From Chlorophyllum brunneum (lineage: Eukaryota > Basidiomycota > Agaricomycetes > Agaricales > Agaricaceae): a DNA stretch of 64,000 nucleotides. Each line of letters begins with the position of its first letter. Within the stretch, counting starts at the first letter, position 1. The position numbers and the translations under genes are program-made. The stretch spans positions 1,674,001 through 1,738,000 of the forward strand of contig OY756143.1 of the NCBI GenBank assembly GCA_963576785.1, in the 5' to 3' direction. The notes below the pieces were generated by a model that was given only the letters and a program-made list of their open reading frames with translations, did no database searches and was not told the DNA's origin. Shown in pieces: positions 21,482 through 32,937 of the stretch.

Positions 21482-22489
21482 ATGAATTATGCCTATGCCT
21501 TACCGATTCCCAAAGATGCGTTGAATGGCCTCTCGGAGGAGTCTAAAGCCGCAATTGAGCGGCTGGCTGCTTTTCTTGCAGATGCGCAGCTGCCTGACCT
21601 GTTCGTTAGTTGCTTTGTTCCCTTTCTATCTCATTCATATGATATGACTTCTGCAGAGCACCGTACCCCAGGAATAAACTAGCTGCAGTCCTTGTGCTCC
21701 TTTACGAAGACAATGGAGCGCTCCGTGTCTTGCTGACTACGCGGTCCAAAGCATTGAGAACCCATGCTGGACAAACCGCGCTTCCAGGTGGGAAGGCGGA
21801 TGAAACAGATAAAAGTCTCGTGGAGACCGCCGTGCGTTTGATTTATGTGCACCTTCTCATTCTGAAGCTGAACCATTCCCGAAGCTTCGTGAGGCATATG
21901 AAGAAGTTCAATTACCTTTGGGCTGTCCGGACATATACCCCATGGGTGTTTGCGAGCCTTTCCTGTCAATTCACAAGCTACTTGTTACCCCCGTATTCGC
22001 CCTATTAACTCGGAGGAAGCTCCTTGGCAAACTTAAGCCATCTGAGGGAGAGGTAACCAGGATCTTTAGTCACCCACTCAAAGCGATACTGGATCCGCAA
22101 CTTTGTGAACATGAGGCCTGCCTCGTAGAAATAGGGAGCGAAGATTGGCCCTACGAAACTACTTATTATGTACGCTAATAATCCCAAATGGCCTGAGTAA
22201 CTTAACTGATTCTCGAGCTTCAGAGCACCAGTGATTCCGAACTTGAAATACTCGGCAACACGATGTGGAGAATGCATCGATTCCGGACTATGGCCTCCCC
22301 CATCAAGGGCCTGACTTCAGATATCTTGGTGAAGCCATGATTACATTTCAGCAGTGTGCAGAAGTTCTGATACCGTTGCAACAGATAAAGGCTGCGGAAG
22401 TTGCGTATGGGAAATCCACTGTCTACGAACGGTTCGCCCCAGGACAGATACGAGGATTTGATGCGATTCTAAAGGTCGTGAAAAACTAG
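21482..22489 (+). CDS. Nudix hydrolase, CoA pyrophosphatase type (Pcd1 / NUDT7-8 like)
   Basis: Predicted to cleave coenzyme A or its oxidised and acylated forms to 3',5'-ADP and phosphopantetheine, probably in peroxisomes or mitochondria. Exon 1 begins MNYAYALPIPKDALNGLSEE. The next exon has LAAVLVLLYEDNG, then LLTTRSKALRTHAGQTALPG, the CoA-specific motif, running into the Nudix box GGKADETDKSLVETA, which an intron joins to LREAYEEVQLPLG. Asp replaces the usual first Glu of the box, as is normal in this subfamily; the REAYEE metal ligands are present. Later exons give PFLSIHKLLVTPVFALL, WRMHRFRTMASPIKGLTSDI and, after a last intron, AAEVAYGKSTVYERFAPGQI. The stop is at 22487. No C-terminal SKL-type signal is seen, so the compartment is open. 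Confidence 0.85.
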
Positions 22490-22756
22490 TTCTACTCTTA
22501 ATTATATTTTACTGTTTGGTACCAAGGTAGAATATGTGGCGTATTAGTCAACGAACGATGGCTCGGCCATTGAAAACACCATTTGGGGGTGTGGGAAAGC
22601 AGCCTGGATACGGACATCAATGGATCAGATGGGAACCCATCCGTATAAACAGTTGGCCATGATGGATTGGCCCAACATCGATAATTCCACAGCTTGTATC
22701 GCTCCCACCACATCCTCCGCCACGCTCTGCCCTTTCCCTTCTCTCCCCCTTCTTCA

Positions 22757-24382
22757 ATGTCCTCCTGGCCGCCTCAGTCAACCTTCAATCCATTTAGCGC
22801 GGATTCTCCTCCTCCGGCTCACAGGACCTCACCCAACAGGGAGCACATGGGCATAGCTCCTCATTTCCTCTCAAACATACCCTGTCCAGGGTCCTTACCC
22901 CAATTTCAGCCGCAACCCCCCATCTCGCATACGCAACAGAATGCTCCCGCTGTATGGGGATATAACCCCGTCTTTGGCATCGTACACTCGCTCTCCGGCG
23001 TCTGTCCGGTCTGTAAGGCATACGTGAACCATATAATAGCGGCCATGAACCAAAACGAGGACTCTCTCGCCAAAGCAATGGAATCGCGCAGGGAAAGTCA
23101 GGATACCTTTTTCATGGATGGCTTTGGCGAAGGCATGCGCCACGAACGCCAAAATAGCTCTGAACTCAAGAAGCTACAGGCCCAACTGGACGTGGCAACA
23201 AGTGTCTTTGAGAATTGTGTGGCTGAAAATGATTCGTTGCGTCAGGAGCTTGACCGAGTCAAGCGGCAACTCGCCAATCACGAAGAACAAAGACGCCTCA
23301 TGAATTCCCTAGCTGGTCAAAACAGCCCTCAAACTAATTCTTCATCTCGCTCTCCTCCTTCTACTTCTGCTTTTTTTTGCCCGGGGAGTCGTGGTTCCTC
23401 TATCGGGTCGTCTCTGGAGTTGACGCATTGCACCGGTGAAGATATCGGATATACATCTTTGAGACCCGCCGCTGTGACCACGGAACAGTATGATGGACAT
23501 ATACCTCAAAGTCCTTCCGTGGTATCGTTGAATGGCGGGAAAATGGACAAATCCGTTCATTCAGCGGAACGGTCTACGTCCACCTACGCATCTGTGGCCT
23601 CGGTTCGAGTTTCCAAGAATCTCGCTTCTTACAGCCTACCCCTGGAAAAAATATCAAATAACATCACCTTTTCACCTCGACCCCGACCCAGTACTTCCGT
23701 CCCTGACTTAATGGCACCACATTTCCCAGCCGCTCCACGCAGTCAACATGACAGACTTCACGCAAAGTATCCGAGGACGATGAAGGAATTAAAGGACCTC
23801 ATAGACCGTGCGCACGAACAAACAGCAGAGGGAGCTGTGGCGCTATCTATTGTGAAGAGCATCTGTTCCCACGCGCATAGCACCCCTCGGGACAGCAAAA
23901 CATTCATGCAACGTTGGATACTGATGAACTGGAAGAATCCCTACACGTCTACTTCCACACCTGCGACTCCTGTCGACGTCAAACCGAACCCTCGCATCGA
24001 CGATCCTGTGGAGATTTGGTATGAGTACCTCTGTACTCATCCCCACTCATGGCCTAAGGGCGTCCGTAAGGATGCTCTCGGCCGACCAGTCATGCCCGAC
24101 CTCATTGCGAATCGAGCCGTTGCCCGCATGAGGCCTACCGAATCCGCGTCGATGAGGAGCGATTATATTTCTCATGTGACCAGCATATTTGCCGTCCCCG
24201 GAATGTACAGAGAACTTTTGGAGAAGAACAACCTCACAGTCGCACTCAAAGTTACCTACAAGGCATTCACTGGAGTCATCACGGCTGATACTATTACTCA
24301 ACACTTTGCCGAATCTGGAATTACGCCCGAAGACGCTGCGATTAACTTCGAGCCTTGGGCCAAGCATTACAAGGAGTGCTGA
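22757..24382 (+). CDS. Uncharacterised protein with coiled coil and conserved-looking C-terminal region
   Basis: A single uninterrupted frame of about 540 codons from the ATG at 22757 (MSSWPPQSTFNPFSADSPPP; the frame is open further upstream to 22694). The order is: a Pro/Ser/Phe-rich N-terminus; a CPVCKAYVNHIIAAMNQ segment with a CxxC pair; a charged heptad-like stretch (LKKLQAQLDVATSVFENCV, then LRQELDRVKRQL) that should form a coiled coil; a Ser-rich spacer; and a C-terminal 200 residues of ordered appearance starting PRTMKELKDLIDRAHEQTA and ending FEPWAKHYKEC. That last region contains WYEYLCTHPHSWPKGVRKDA. I recognise no family. The lack of introns is unusual in this window, shared only with the F-box gene. 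A structural or transcription-linked role is possible, but nothing in the sequence decides it. Confidence 0.65.
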   Translation: MSSWPPQSTFNPFSADSPPPAHRTSPNREHMGIAPHFLSNIPCPGSLPQFQPQPPISHTQQNAPAVWGYNPVFGIVHSLSGVCPVCKAYVNHIIAAMNQNEDSLAKAMESRRESQDTFFMDGFGEGMRHERQNSSELKKLQAQLDVATSVFENCVAENDSLRQELDRVKRQLANHEEQRRLMNSLAGQNSPQTNSSSRSPPSTSAFFCPGSRGSSIGSSLELTHCTGEDIGYTSLRPAAVTTEQYDGHIPQSPSVVSLNGGKMDKSVHSAERSTSTYASVASVRVSKNLASYSLPLEKISNNITFSPRPRPSTSVPDLMAPHFPAAPRSQHDRLHAKYPRTMKELKDLIDRAHEQTAEGAVALSIVKSICSHAHSTPRDSKTFMQRWILMNWKNPYTSTSTPATPVDVKPNPRIDDPVEIWYEYLCTHPHSWPKGVRKDALGRPVMPDLIANRAVARMRPTESASMRSDYISHVTSIFAVPGMYRELLEKNNLTVALKVTYKAFTGVITADTITQHFAESGITPEDAAINFEPWAKHYKEC

Positions 24383-24844
24383 TTTTCGAAGGCTGGTGAC
24401 AAACTTCCCATTTACATACACAATATCGTCATCATGGATATCCCTGTTCTCCCACCTCCTGAATGTATTTCCATCACCTATGTCACAATCTGTCTTTTCG
24501 TCCTGCTACGTCGTTCTGGTTCGGTCGGTTTATTCTTTGTAATCCGCTATATATATGCACGTTTTTCCCTCTCATTGTCTATACTAATGTTTCTGCCGGA
24601 ATCAATTCTTTCCATGCTTATTTCTTGATCTGCTTGCACTGTTAAATGACATGGTAGTGCTCCGTATTTATCCTCGGACCCCTTCTGAAGCTCTTGAGCG
24701 TGAGAAATGGAGTAACAACCAGTTGAAGCACCGGAAATCTGATAGGGACCCGGGCCTTCCGTTGACTCCGCCGGGTGCTCTCTTTCAGTTCCGATATCCA
24801 ATATCGAGGGTATGCTGTGGCGATCTTAGCACTCGCAAATTACA
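24383..24844. other. Intergenic region, no gene seen
   Basis: It holds the 3' flank of the coiled-coil gene and the promoter of the biotin gene. A plus-strand frame of 64 codons at 24434-24628 is hydrophobic but has no start context or family resemblance and overlaps pyrimidine-rich 3' flanking DNA. A TATATATATG stretch lies near 24550. Confidence 0.5.
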
Positions 24845-27434
24845 ATGTCTTCGCTCTTCAAAAACCTCCGGGTCCATCAAATATTTGGTTCCAATACGGA
24901 TGTCGGAAAGACCATTTTCACTACGGCGCTTGTCAGCGCCTCTGCTGCTAGAAACACATCAGTCTTCTATCTCAAACCTGTGAGTACCGGTCCGCTTAGG
25001 GATGCCGATGATAGGTGCGTGAATCGACGCGTCCAAGCCAAGTTAGTGACTGATAATTGGGGCAGACATGTTACATGTTATGCGAAGTCAGGCCTTGTTC
25101 GTACAGACTGCCTATTTCGCTATGATGAACCTGTCAGCCCACATCTTGCAGCCAAGTTAAAGACGTCAGATAATGCTTCGGTTGAAGTATGTGCACAATC
25201 AAGTACTCTGCGTGTTCTGCCCGCTAAACTACGGCACCTAGATCCCGTCCGACCAGACACTTGTCGCCTCTATTGTAGACCGAATCAGAAATTACGCGAA
25301 CGGTAGTCAGAAATACGCACATGCTTATCTAGAAACGGCTGGAGGTAAGGCCGACAACGTGGAATAACCGTGTTCGCCTATGGTTGACGCAGTTTATCAG
25401 GTGTGCATAGTCCGTCTCTTTCCGGGACGACTCAAGCAGACTGCTATAGACCACTGTTCCTACCGACAGTCTTAATAGGAGATTCAAAACTGGGAGGAAT
25501 TTCGTCGACCATCTCATCTTATGAGTCACTTCTATTGCGTGGTTATATTATCGACACAGTCCTCCTCTTCCGGGATAATTACTATCGCAACTGGGAGTAT
25601 CTGGAACGATATTTTGCAGAGAAGGGCATTCATCTCACTGCTATTGATCCTCCACCACCTCGACTACTCGACCCTATTGCAGACCGCCAGTGCACCCAAA
25701 AGTATTACGACAACCTCATTGCGGATGCTCCTTCAGACGGAATAAATGGCGTTCTCGATCATCTTGATCTATGCCATACCAAACGCATCGATAACCTTGC
25801 CTCGATGCCGAGACGCACCCTCGACACAATTTGGTGGCCCTTCGTTCAGCATGGGTTAGCAAAGACGGAGAAGGATGTGACAGTCATCGACAGTGCACAC
25901 TCGGACTTCTTCAGCGTCTACAGATCCCCAGAGCAAACAGACCGAGCTCAATCACTCCTCACGCCAGAATTTGACGGATCCGCATCATGGTGGACACAAA
26001 CCATGGGCCACGCACACCCATCTTTGACTCTCGCTGCTGCAAGGGCAAGTGGACGGTATGGCCATGTCATGTTTCCTCAAGCCACCCATCTCCCTGCATT
26101 GAATCTAGCTGAGAGACTTGTTCACGATGGACCCGGAAAGGGTTGGGCGTCCCGTGCCTTCTTTTCCGATAATGGATCCACTGGAATTGAGGTTGCCTTG
26201 AAAATGGCCCTTCGCGCTTACGCTGTTCGGAATAATGTGAGCGAGGCGGACAAAAAATGCCTGGGTGTCCTCGGTTTGAATGGGAGCTACCACGGTGACA
26301 CCATCGGGGCAATGAATGCATGCGGTGAAGGTGTGTATTCATGCGAATGGCACGACGCCAAAGGTTTCTGGTTCGATCCCCCTTCAGTTGGGATCAACAA
26401 CGGGAAACCTCGTATCAGTTTACCGCCGGTGTTACACGGCTTGGTTGGAGAAACAACTATCTCTGCCCTATCTCTGTCATGGATTTATGACATGGGGTCA
26501 CGACTACAAACCCCTCTGGCCGCGATATATACCACATATATCCAGGAAACAGTAGAGAGACTCGAGCGCCAGCGTCACAAATTCGGTGCCCTTTTGCTTG
26601 AGCCTCTTGTCATGGGTGCTGGTGGGATGGTGTTCGTCGACCCGCTTTTCCAGCGAATCATGGTAAATGTTATCCGCGGCCAATCCGCTGGTAGGCAGCC
26701 TGCTGATTGGTCCGGTCTTCCCGTCATCTTCGATGAAGTTTTTGTTGGATTATACCGTATCGGTATGGAAAGTACCGGCTCCCTCCTTGGTGTCTACCCT
26801 GACATCTCCGTGAATGCGAAAATACTCACAGGCGGTCTTATACCCCTTGCCGTCACCCTTGCATCAGATTCTATCTTCCAGGCCTTTTGGGGTGACAGCA
26901 AAGCCACCGCCCTATTACATGGGCATTCGTACACAGCTCATGCAGTTGGCTGTGAAGTCGCCAATGAAACTTTGAGATTGATTGATACTCTCAAATCTAG
27001 CGAGGAATGGCAGAATGCGCGAGCAAATTGGTCCAAAGGCGGATCCCAGAGCAGGGTCTGGAGTTTCTGGGATCCCGGTTTCGTCCAAGCAGTTTCGGAA
27101 TTGCCGAATGTGGAGGAAGCGATGGCGCTTGGTTCTGTCTTCGCGATAAAACTAAAATGTGGTTCAGATTCGGGTAGGTCATAGACCTTAAGCGTGAAGC
27201 AGTACTGATGCCCCGCCAGGTTATGTCTCTATGTCAGCCCAGGCTATGTTTTCCCCGTTGCAAAGGTGCACGGACAACGCCAATGAGCTATCGACTGCTC
27301 CTGGTGGTGCATCGTTCACAACGCACTATAGGACCCTCGGAGATGTTGCGTACTTCATGACCAGTCTAAACACCCATTCTACTGTCATAAGATCTATGGA
27401 AGACAAGATTTGGGGGATTTTGAAAGAATCATGA
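24845..27434 (+). CDS. Bifunctional dethiobiotin synthetase / DAPA aminotransferase (fused BioD-BioA)
   Basis: One polypeptide for two consecutive biotin steps: PLP- and SAM-dependent amination of KAPA to DAPA, then ATP-dependent ring closure to dethiobiotin. The N-terminal BioD domain begins MSSLFKNLRVHQIFGSNTDV and has the P-loop GSNTDVGKTIFTTAL, then YLKPVSTGP with the catalytic Lys, and later YLETAGG joined by an intron to VHSPSLSG. A long exon (25403-27184) completes BioD with LIGDSKLGGISSTISSYESL and carries BioA: WWPFVQHG, WTQTMGHAHPSLTLAAARA, RYGHVMFPQATHLPALNLAE, FFSDNGSTGIEVALKMALRA, SYHGDTIGAMNA, PVIFDEVFVGLYRIG and KILTGGLIPLAVTLA, with the PLP Lys in the KILTGG loop. The last exon (from about 27225) gives VSMSAQAMFSPLQR to KES. 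Fused BioDA is known from plants and many fungi. It implies that the organism makes at least late biotin intermediates itself. Confidence 0.92.
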
Positions 27435-27673
27435 TTTAGATTTTGCTTTATTACTGCGCGATGTGTTTCCTATCCCAGAACCAAATCTACCAGTAGTACA
27501 TGTTGAAGGTGGACCCAGAGTTGGGTGTCAGTTTGGCAGGTGAGAATTAGGTTGTATTCGACGCGCTCCTAATCATCGTGTGGCCCCTGTCACTGATCAA
27601 AGATCCAAGGTCACACTATCTTCTGATTGTGTAATTCAGCAACCTTGCACTCTCATCTGCACTGACTGCGAGG

Positions 27674-29329
27674 ATGCCAGATGATGACTTCACACTTCGA
27701 CTTCCCGCCGAGCTTCTCTTACGCATCTACTACTTCAACACCCTTCGCTCTATCAATATTCACAGCTGTCGCATGAAGCAGGGTTTCCATAATATCATCC
27801 CTCCACCCTTACGCAACGCCTTGAATGCATCACAAGTATGCCGTCGATGGCGTGCACTAGTACTCGCCGAACCTAACCTCTGGAGGTATTCAATCCCCCT
27901 TCATCATCCACGCAGAGAGTGGGTTGAGCTGCTCCTTGAGCGTTCAAAGCCCTTCTCGATTACCTATGCCCAGTCACGGCTTTGTCGCCATCAGTTTTTC
28001 CAATCGGTGGAACTTTCGCATGCCAGAGAAGCATTAGGGGCTGACAGACTTTTATCTTACCAAATCCACCTTACACGAGCCTGGAGAGATGAAGTCTGGC
28101 CAAACACTCCAAATTCTTGGCCCCGGCTGGAGTTTCTCTGTGTCGATACAAGGGATGCGAACCTTCTCCCTGGGGATTTACGACGGGGACTCTGGGGACG
28201 CACGCTGTCGGATTTTCCAGGGTTGGCGACTCCTGTCTTAAAAAGGCTCCACCTTCACGACTGCACTGTGGAGAACATTTCTCAGATAGCTGTCTTAGGG
28301 GATACATTGACCTCCCTTCGTATTGAAAATCCACCTCTGGCCTCAATGCCCTCAGTGAAAGGCTGGCTTGACGTGCTGAAGCAACTGTTACGGCTGAAGG
28401 ATCTGGTCCTCGTCAGAGCTGTTCGGCCATCTACCAACTACCGGACGCAGCCCGAGGCGCATTTAGCATCGTCTTGGACAGTCCGACTCAACGAGTTTCA
28501 GTTGGAGGACACTTTACCTGTGTGCAACCAATTTTTGTCGCAGCTTATCCTCGCGGAGAGTTGTACCATATTCTCCCTGAGGGTGTGTTTAACACTATTC
28601 CCTGACGTCGGCACAGTCAGGTCCTTGTGTTCACTGCTTTCTCCGATTGTTGCAGACACAAGTCGCAAGGCGAGCTTACAGAGCTGCGCGGCGGGGCTTC
28701 ACGGTTATGAAGTAACATGTGTCGATTTAGCCAACCGATATCGACTTCAAGGACCCGCGTCTATCCAGGATACTCCGCCTGATGAAGGCGACATCAGTGC
28801 CTTGAACATCAGATTCTCGTTTCATAGAAACATCGCGAACGATGTCGGCATGATTGTCTCCCAAATGCTTCACGATTTATTCCAACCCTTTCACGCTAAA
28901 GCTGTCGTTTTGGGAATACCAGGGATCGACATCGTAGATGAAGCTATGCCCTACATCCTCCGGAAGTGGGGTTGTTATGCGAAAAGTCTGGATTTCCTCA
29001 CCCTACCTGCTTGGAATGCCGTCTTTCACGCTTTCCCCCCCCCAGTCACGGTCAATCCCTCCTGCACCAACACATCGACGGAAGCCACCCTCCTCCCAAA
29101 CCTTCAACACCTCAGATTCGACCGTCGCCCGGAGTCGAATGAAGGCGTACGCTCTAACTTCCATAACGATCTCATTTGGTTTTGTAAGTACCGGCAAATT
29201 ACTGGCTATCCCATACAAACCATCTGGCATGTGCCTGCGAATGCTGCGACGAGCGATCGAGGAAAGGCGACGTCTTCTGCTGACGTTGCGGTAGAGCTGA
29301 AGGAGCTAGGAATTCATCTTGTTCGCTAA
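27674..29329 (+). CDS. F-box protein
   Basis: Intronless frame of 551 codons. The N-terminus FTLRLPAELLLRIYYFNTLR and, after a spacer, LNASQVCRRWRALVLAEPNL with LW form an F-box, the motif that binds Skp1 in SCF ubiquitin ligases. The rest is divergent and leucine-rich, with strands such as LKRLHLHDCTVENISQIAVL and LTSLRIENPPLASMP. This resembles the degenerate leucine-rich repeats typical of the large F-box families of Agaricomycetes. Such proteins choose the substrate for ubiquitylation; the target cannot be told from sequence. The 5' spacer separating it from the biotin gene is 239 bp. These families expand and turn over fast, so this copy may be lineage-specific. Confidence 0.75.
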   Translation: MPDDDFTLRLPAELLLRIYYFNTLRSINIHSCRMKQGFHNIIPPPLRNALNASQVCRRWRALVLAEPNLWRYSIPLHHPRREWVELLLERSKPFSITYAQSRLCRHQFFQSVELSHAREALGADRLLSYQIHLTRAWRDEVWPNTPNSWPRLEFLCVDTRDANLLPGDLRRGLWGRTLSDFPGLATPVLKRLHLHDCTVENISQIAVLGDTLTSLRIENPPLASMPSVKGWLDVLKQLLRLKDLVLVRAVRPSTNYRTQPEAHLASSWTVRLNEFQLEDTLPVCNQFLSQLILAESCTIFSLRVCLTLFPDVGTVRSLCSLLSPIVADTSRKASLQSCAAGLHGYEVTCVDLANRYRLQGPASIQDTPPDEGDISALNIRFSFHRNIANDVGMIVSQMLHDLFQPFHAKAVVLGIPGIDIVDEAMPYILRKWGCYAKSLDFLTLPAWNAVFHAFPPPVTVNPSCTNTSTEATLLPNLQHLRFDRRPESNEGVRSNFHNDLIWFCKYRQITGYPIQTIWHVPANAATSDRGKATSSADVAVELKELGIHLVR

Positions 29330-30705
29330 GGTCCAAGGGATATTCTCCAGAGCAGGAAGATCACAACCTGATAACCGAAGCGCATGCAGTGTTGCATTGA
29401 TGTGTGCTTCTATCGACCGCCAGTTGACCGTGTTAACTCACTGTTCCCCCCTTTATGGGAATCTGTAACAGCCTCGGTTAGTGAACTCAATTCAGAGTGC
29501 AGCTTGATATTTTTGTTATCGGGGAACAGACCTGGCCGAACACATGAGAAGAACCTACCAGTGTGAAAACAAAGACCTACCCCCATATAAACCGGGTCCG
29601 GCGCGTGATGGTCATCATCAGCACCTTACCTATTTCGGGGGAGCTGTTCTCCCTTACTGGTTTCTCACCAACACCGTGAACCTTCTTTCTTCAGTGGGCC
29701 TGGGTGCGAAAGCACCACCGATGTCGGAGAGACTTGCCCGAATTCTCTACACACCATTTATTAAAACCAAGAAACCTATCTATCCCATGCGCACTTGATC
29801 AGCTCTTAATGGCTCACGGACACCCCAGCACATTATATTACGGCTGGAACAGAACTTCCCAGAATCCCTGAATACCCTTTGCTATCGGATCAGATCACAG
29901 ATCTTGTCATAATGGTGGTGAAGTGACTTAAGAATGCTGCCTCTGCTTCTGCCATCACGCTGATCTGTTTCTGAACCAGGTCTTCGGAATTCGTTTGTCA
30001 TGTCCTCATGACGCGTGCTATCTTTCACTCCAAGACCTGGGTCAACACCCTAGCCATTCTGGGTTCTCCCATTCGGCTTACCACCGGGCACACCAATGGG
30101 ACTCTACACTGGTACTTTAGGCTTTCGTTAAGTCAACCATTTCTGCAGGGAACAGGCCTTCTGTGTTCGTATCCGGATCTCGTCAATCCCTCTCTCTCAG
30201 GTTACTTCTTTCTAGGGTCCTGAACACTGGAAATGACTGGGCATGGATCTGGCTCGGCCGATTAGGTGGAGGGAAGCACATCTGACCATGTGGAAGACTG
30301 ACATTTCCCAAGACTCTATGACATGCTGGAAAACAGGGACTGACGTGATGCGTAACAGAGATAAAATCATCAGACCTAGCGCGGTAAATATGAAGTCCCA
30401 ATGCCGGCTAGGTATCACTCTATTTTTGTTCGGGGGCTGGCATTCAAAGTGTACGTTTCTTCATTGGAAGAGGTCTGATGGGTGAATGACTTGTACTACC
30501 CTCTATCGGGTATCATCTAGCTTGTACCCGTCCAGTGTATCTAACCTATCTCGGGAATCAGGAGGAACGAATCGCGTTGTACTCCCAATGGAACCGAGTC
30601 CGCACCATTCCTGCCCTTAGGTATTTGAACTGAAGGATCCTCGAACTAGGCTACTTGAACCTTTCCCCTGACCTCCGGCGCCCTTTTGTGCCTTTCAAAC
30701 ATAGT
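29330..30705. other. 1.4 kb gene-poor stretch, no gene seen
   Basis: Only short scattered frames in all six readings, none with family resemblance, consistent intron joins or a good start. It contains the 3' flank of the F-box gene and the promoter of the FAD oxidase. No repeat, inverted terminal repeat or RNA gene was recognised. Apart from 10228-12043 it is the largest empty interval in the window and borders accessory-type genes on both sides. Confidence 0.5.
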
Positions 30706-32796
30706 ATGCTTGGTAGCTTTTGGCTGACCCAGCTCTTCCTGGGCTCCAATCTCCCTCAGCCTCAGTGCAAAGTTATGCCTGGGGACCCAGCATGGCCTGA
30801 TGCAACAGTCTGGGATCACTTCAATAGCTCTGTGGATGGTCGTCTTATTCGCACCGTCCCTATTGCATCCCCATGTCATGGATCCAACTTCGACGTTGCG
30901 GCGTGCATCTTGGTGCATACCCAATGGCACCAACCTGGGTTCCAGTTTGTTACCTTCCCATGCACGTATGTCTCAAGCTCACGATATTTTACACAGTGAA
31001 GAGCATGCCTCTTCTATCATGGCACCTATCTTCCTTAACAAGAGCTGCGATCCATTCACTGCGCCAGATGACCAGTGCATCATTGGAGCATACGTCCAAT
31101 ACTCGGTCGATGTAGCAACACCAGATCACGTCATCAAGACACTTGCATTTGCCAAGGAGCACAACATTCGATTCGTGGTCAAAAACACTGGTCATGAGTC
31201 AGACTTTAATCTCATACTCAAAACCAAGTCCAACTGATTTCCTGCCAGCTACATGGGTAAATCAACTGGTGCCGGTGGTTTAGCAGTCTGGATGCATCAT
31301 TTGACGGAAAGAGAGTGGATCGCGCAATACACAGGCTTTGACTATACTGGTCCCGCCGTCAAGGTTCAAGCCGGGGTTATTGGAGACGCCCTCGGACGAG
31401 ACGGTGAAGCCAGAGGACAAGTCGTCGTTGCAGGCCAATGTCCTGTAGGCCCTATGTTCTGAATTCATTGTTTGGGGATATGACTAACGTAGCCGGAGAC
31501 CGTCGGCTTTGCTGGTGGCTATATACAGGGAGGTGGTCACTCGGTGCTGAGCTCTCTGTACGGCATGGCTGCAGATCAAATACTAGAATTCGAGGTTATC
31601 ACTACGAAGGGTGAATTCGTTCGTGCATCACCCTCTGAGAATGCTGATCTATTTTGGGCTCTGAGCGGTGGAGTGAGTCGTGGATAATTCTGTGTACAAT
31701 CCTATCCGCTAACAGTGGCACTCCCGGGATAGGGAGGAGGCACCTACGGAATTGTCTGGTCTGTTACCGTAAAAACGTATGCCGATATGCCAGTCACAAC
31801 CGTCCGCGTTCTCTATCAGCCTTCGTCTTCAGCCAAAACCGCTCTTGACACGCACTGGCAAAGCATTGCCACTTACCTCGCAGAGTCGCCTAGATACCTC
31901 AGTGCTGGTGCCTATCACATTAACTACTTCGACAATACTCTCTTTCATGTGGTTATCCTATTCCCGAAGAAAACGCCCGAAGAAGTAGGCGCTCTAACTC
32001 AACCTTGGTTCAGCGGCCTGCAAGCTCTCAATATCACCCCCACTATATCTGAGACTGTCCAACGTCCCACCGTTCGTCAAGCTTCAATTCTTGTATACGA
32101 AGTTTTTGGTGGAGAAATCTTGACTGGGACCGATCTATATGGTGCACGGATTCTGCCGAAGAGACTCTGGGAAACTGAGCAGAGCCGCTCGACTTTATTC
32201 GGTACTCTGAGAGGGGTCGTCGATGACGGTGGCCATATCCTCGATATCGCCATTAACCCCACAAAAGAGGTATCTGGGTACCCCAACAACGCGATTCTGC
32301 CTGCCTTCAGGACAATGCATAGTATGTGTGTTGTGGTATCGTGCGTTGGTTCCCCGCTTGGCTCATTGTTATACATATTTGTTATATATACTGATCCTAT
32401 GCTCATCTTAGACACTGGGACGACACCGCAAGCTGGGACGAACAGTTTTCAGGGACGCATTTAGTGACCTCCCTTACCAACAAACTTGCTGAAATAGCTC
32501 CAGAGACCGGGGCGTATCTGAACGAGGTATGTTTGGCTTCGTACCCAAGATACACTGACATATGTCGCCCTCAGGCCAATGCATTTGATCCCAACTGGAA
32601 GCGAAATTTCTACGGTGTTAACTACGACAAATTATTGCATACCAAGAACAAGTGGGACCCGGATCAGATGTTGTATGGCACGACGGCCGTTGGGGGTGAT
32701 CAATGGGTCACCGTCGACGGAGGACGACTGTGCCCTAGAGCTACAAAGGGTTTCTCCCCGTTCTCACTAGAGTACTTCAAAGGCTACGAATTTTGA
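30706..32796 (+). CDS. FAD-linked oxidoreductase (PCMH-type FAD domain, BBE-like), probably secreted
   Basis: Start ATG at 30706. The N-terminus MLGSFWLTQLFLGSNLPQPQ is hydrophobic and could be a signal peptide. Exons give VMPGDPAWPD, HEEHASSIMAPIFLNKSCD, CIIGAYVQYSVDVATPDHVI, FAKEHNIRFVVKNTGHDYMG, KSTGAGGLAVWMHHL, TVGFAGGYIQGGGHSVLSSL, YGMAADQILEFEVITTKGE, LFWALSGG and GGGTYGIVWSVTVKTY. The last exon has YDKLLHTKNKWDPDQMLYG and VGGDQW, the BBE-type C-terminus, and ends YFKGYEF. This is the full order of a fungal FAD oxidase of the vanillyl-alcohol/berberine-bridge superfamily. The His of NTGHDYMG is the usual covalent FAD site; I did not see a clear second Cys anchor. Substrates in the family range from sugars to alkaloids, so it is unassigned here. 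It converges with VPS34. Confidence 0.85.
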
Positions 32797-32937
32797 AATC
32801 ATGCCTATGCAATATACTATCTTTCTTGGCAGACACGTGCCCAGGGTTAGGGACTGTAGAAGCAACGATTGTGTATGCTTCACAAAACAAGTCGAGAAGT
32901 ACCCAAGATTATTATCTACGGCGGAAGGTAACTGACA

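Noticed and set aside
24434..24628. 64-residue hydrophobic plus-strand frame
   Set aside because: Lies in T-rich 3' flanking DNA, has no family resemblance and shows no splice or start context.
27674..32796. A secondary-metabolite cluster around the F-box and FAD oxidase genes
   Set aside because: No synthase, terpene cyclase, P450 or transporter is present between or beside them; the flanking genes are housekeeping.
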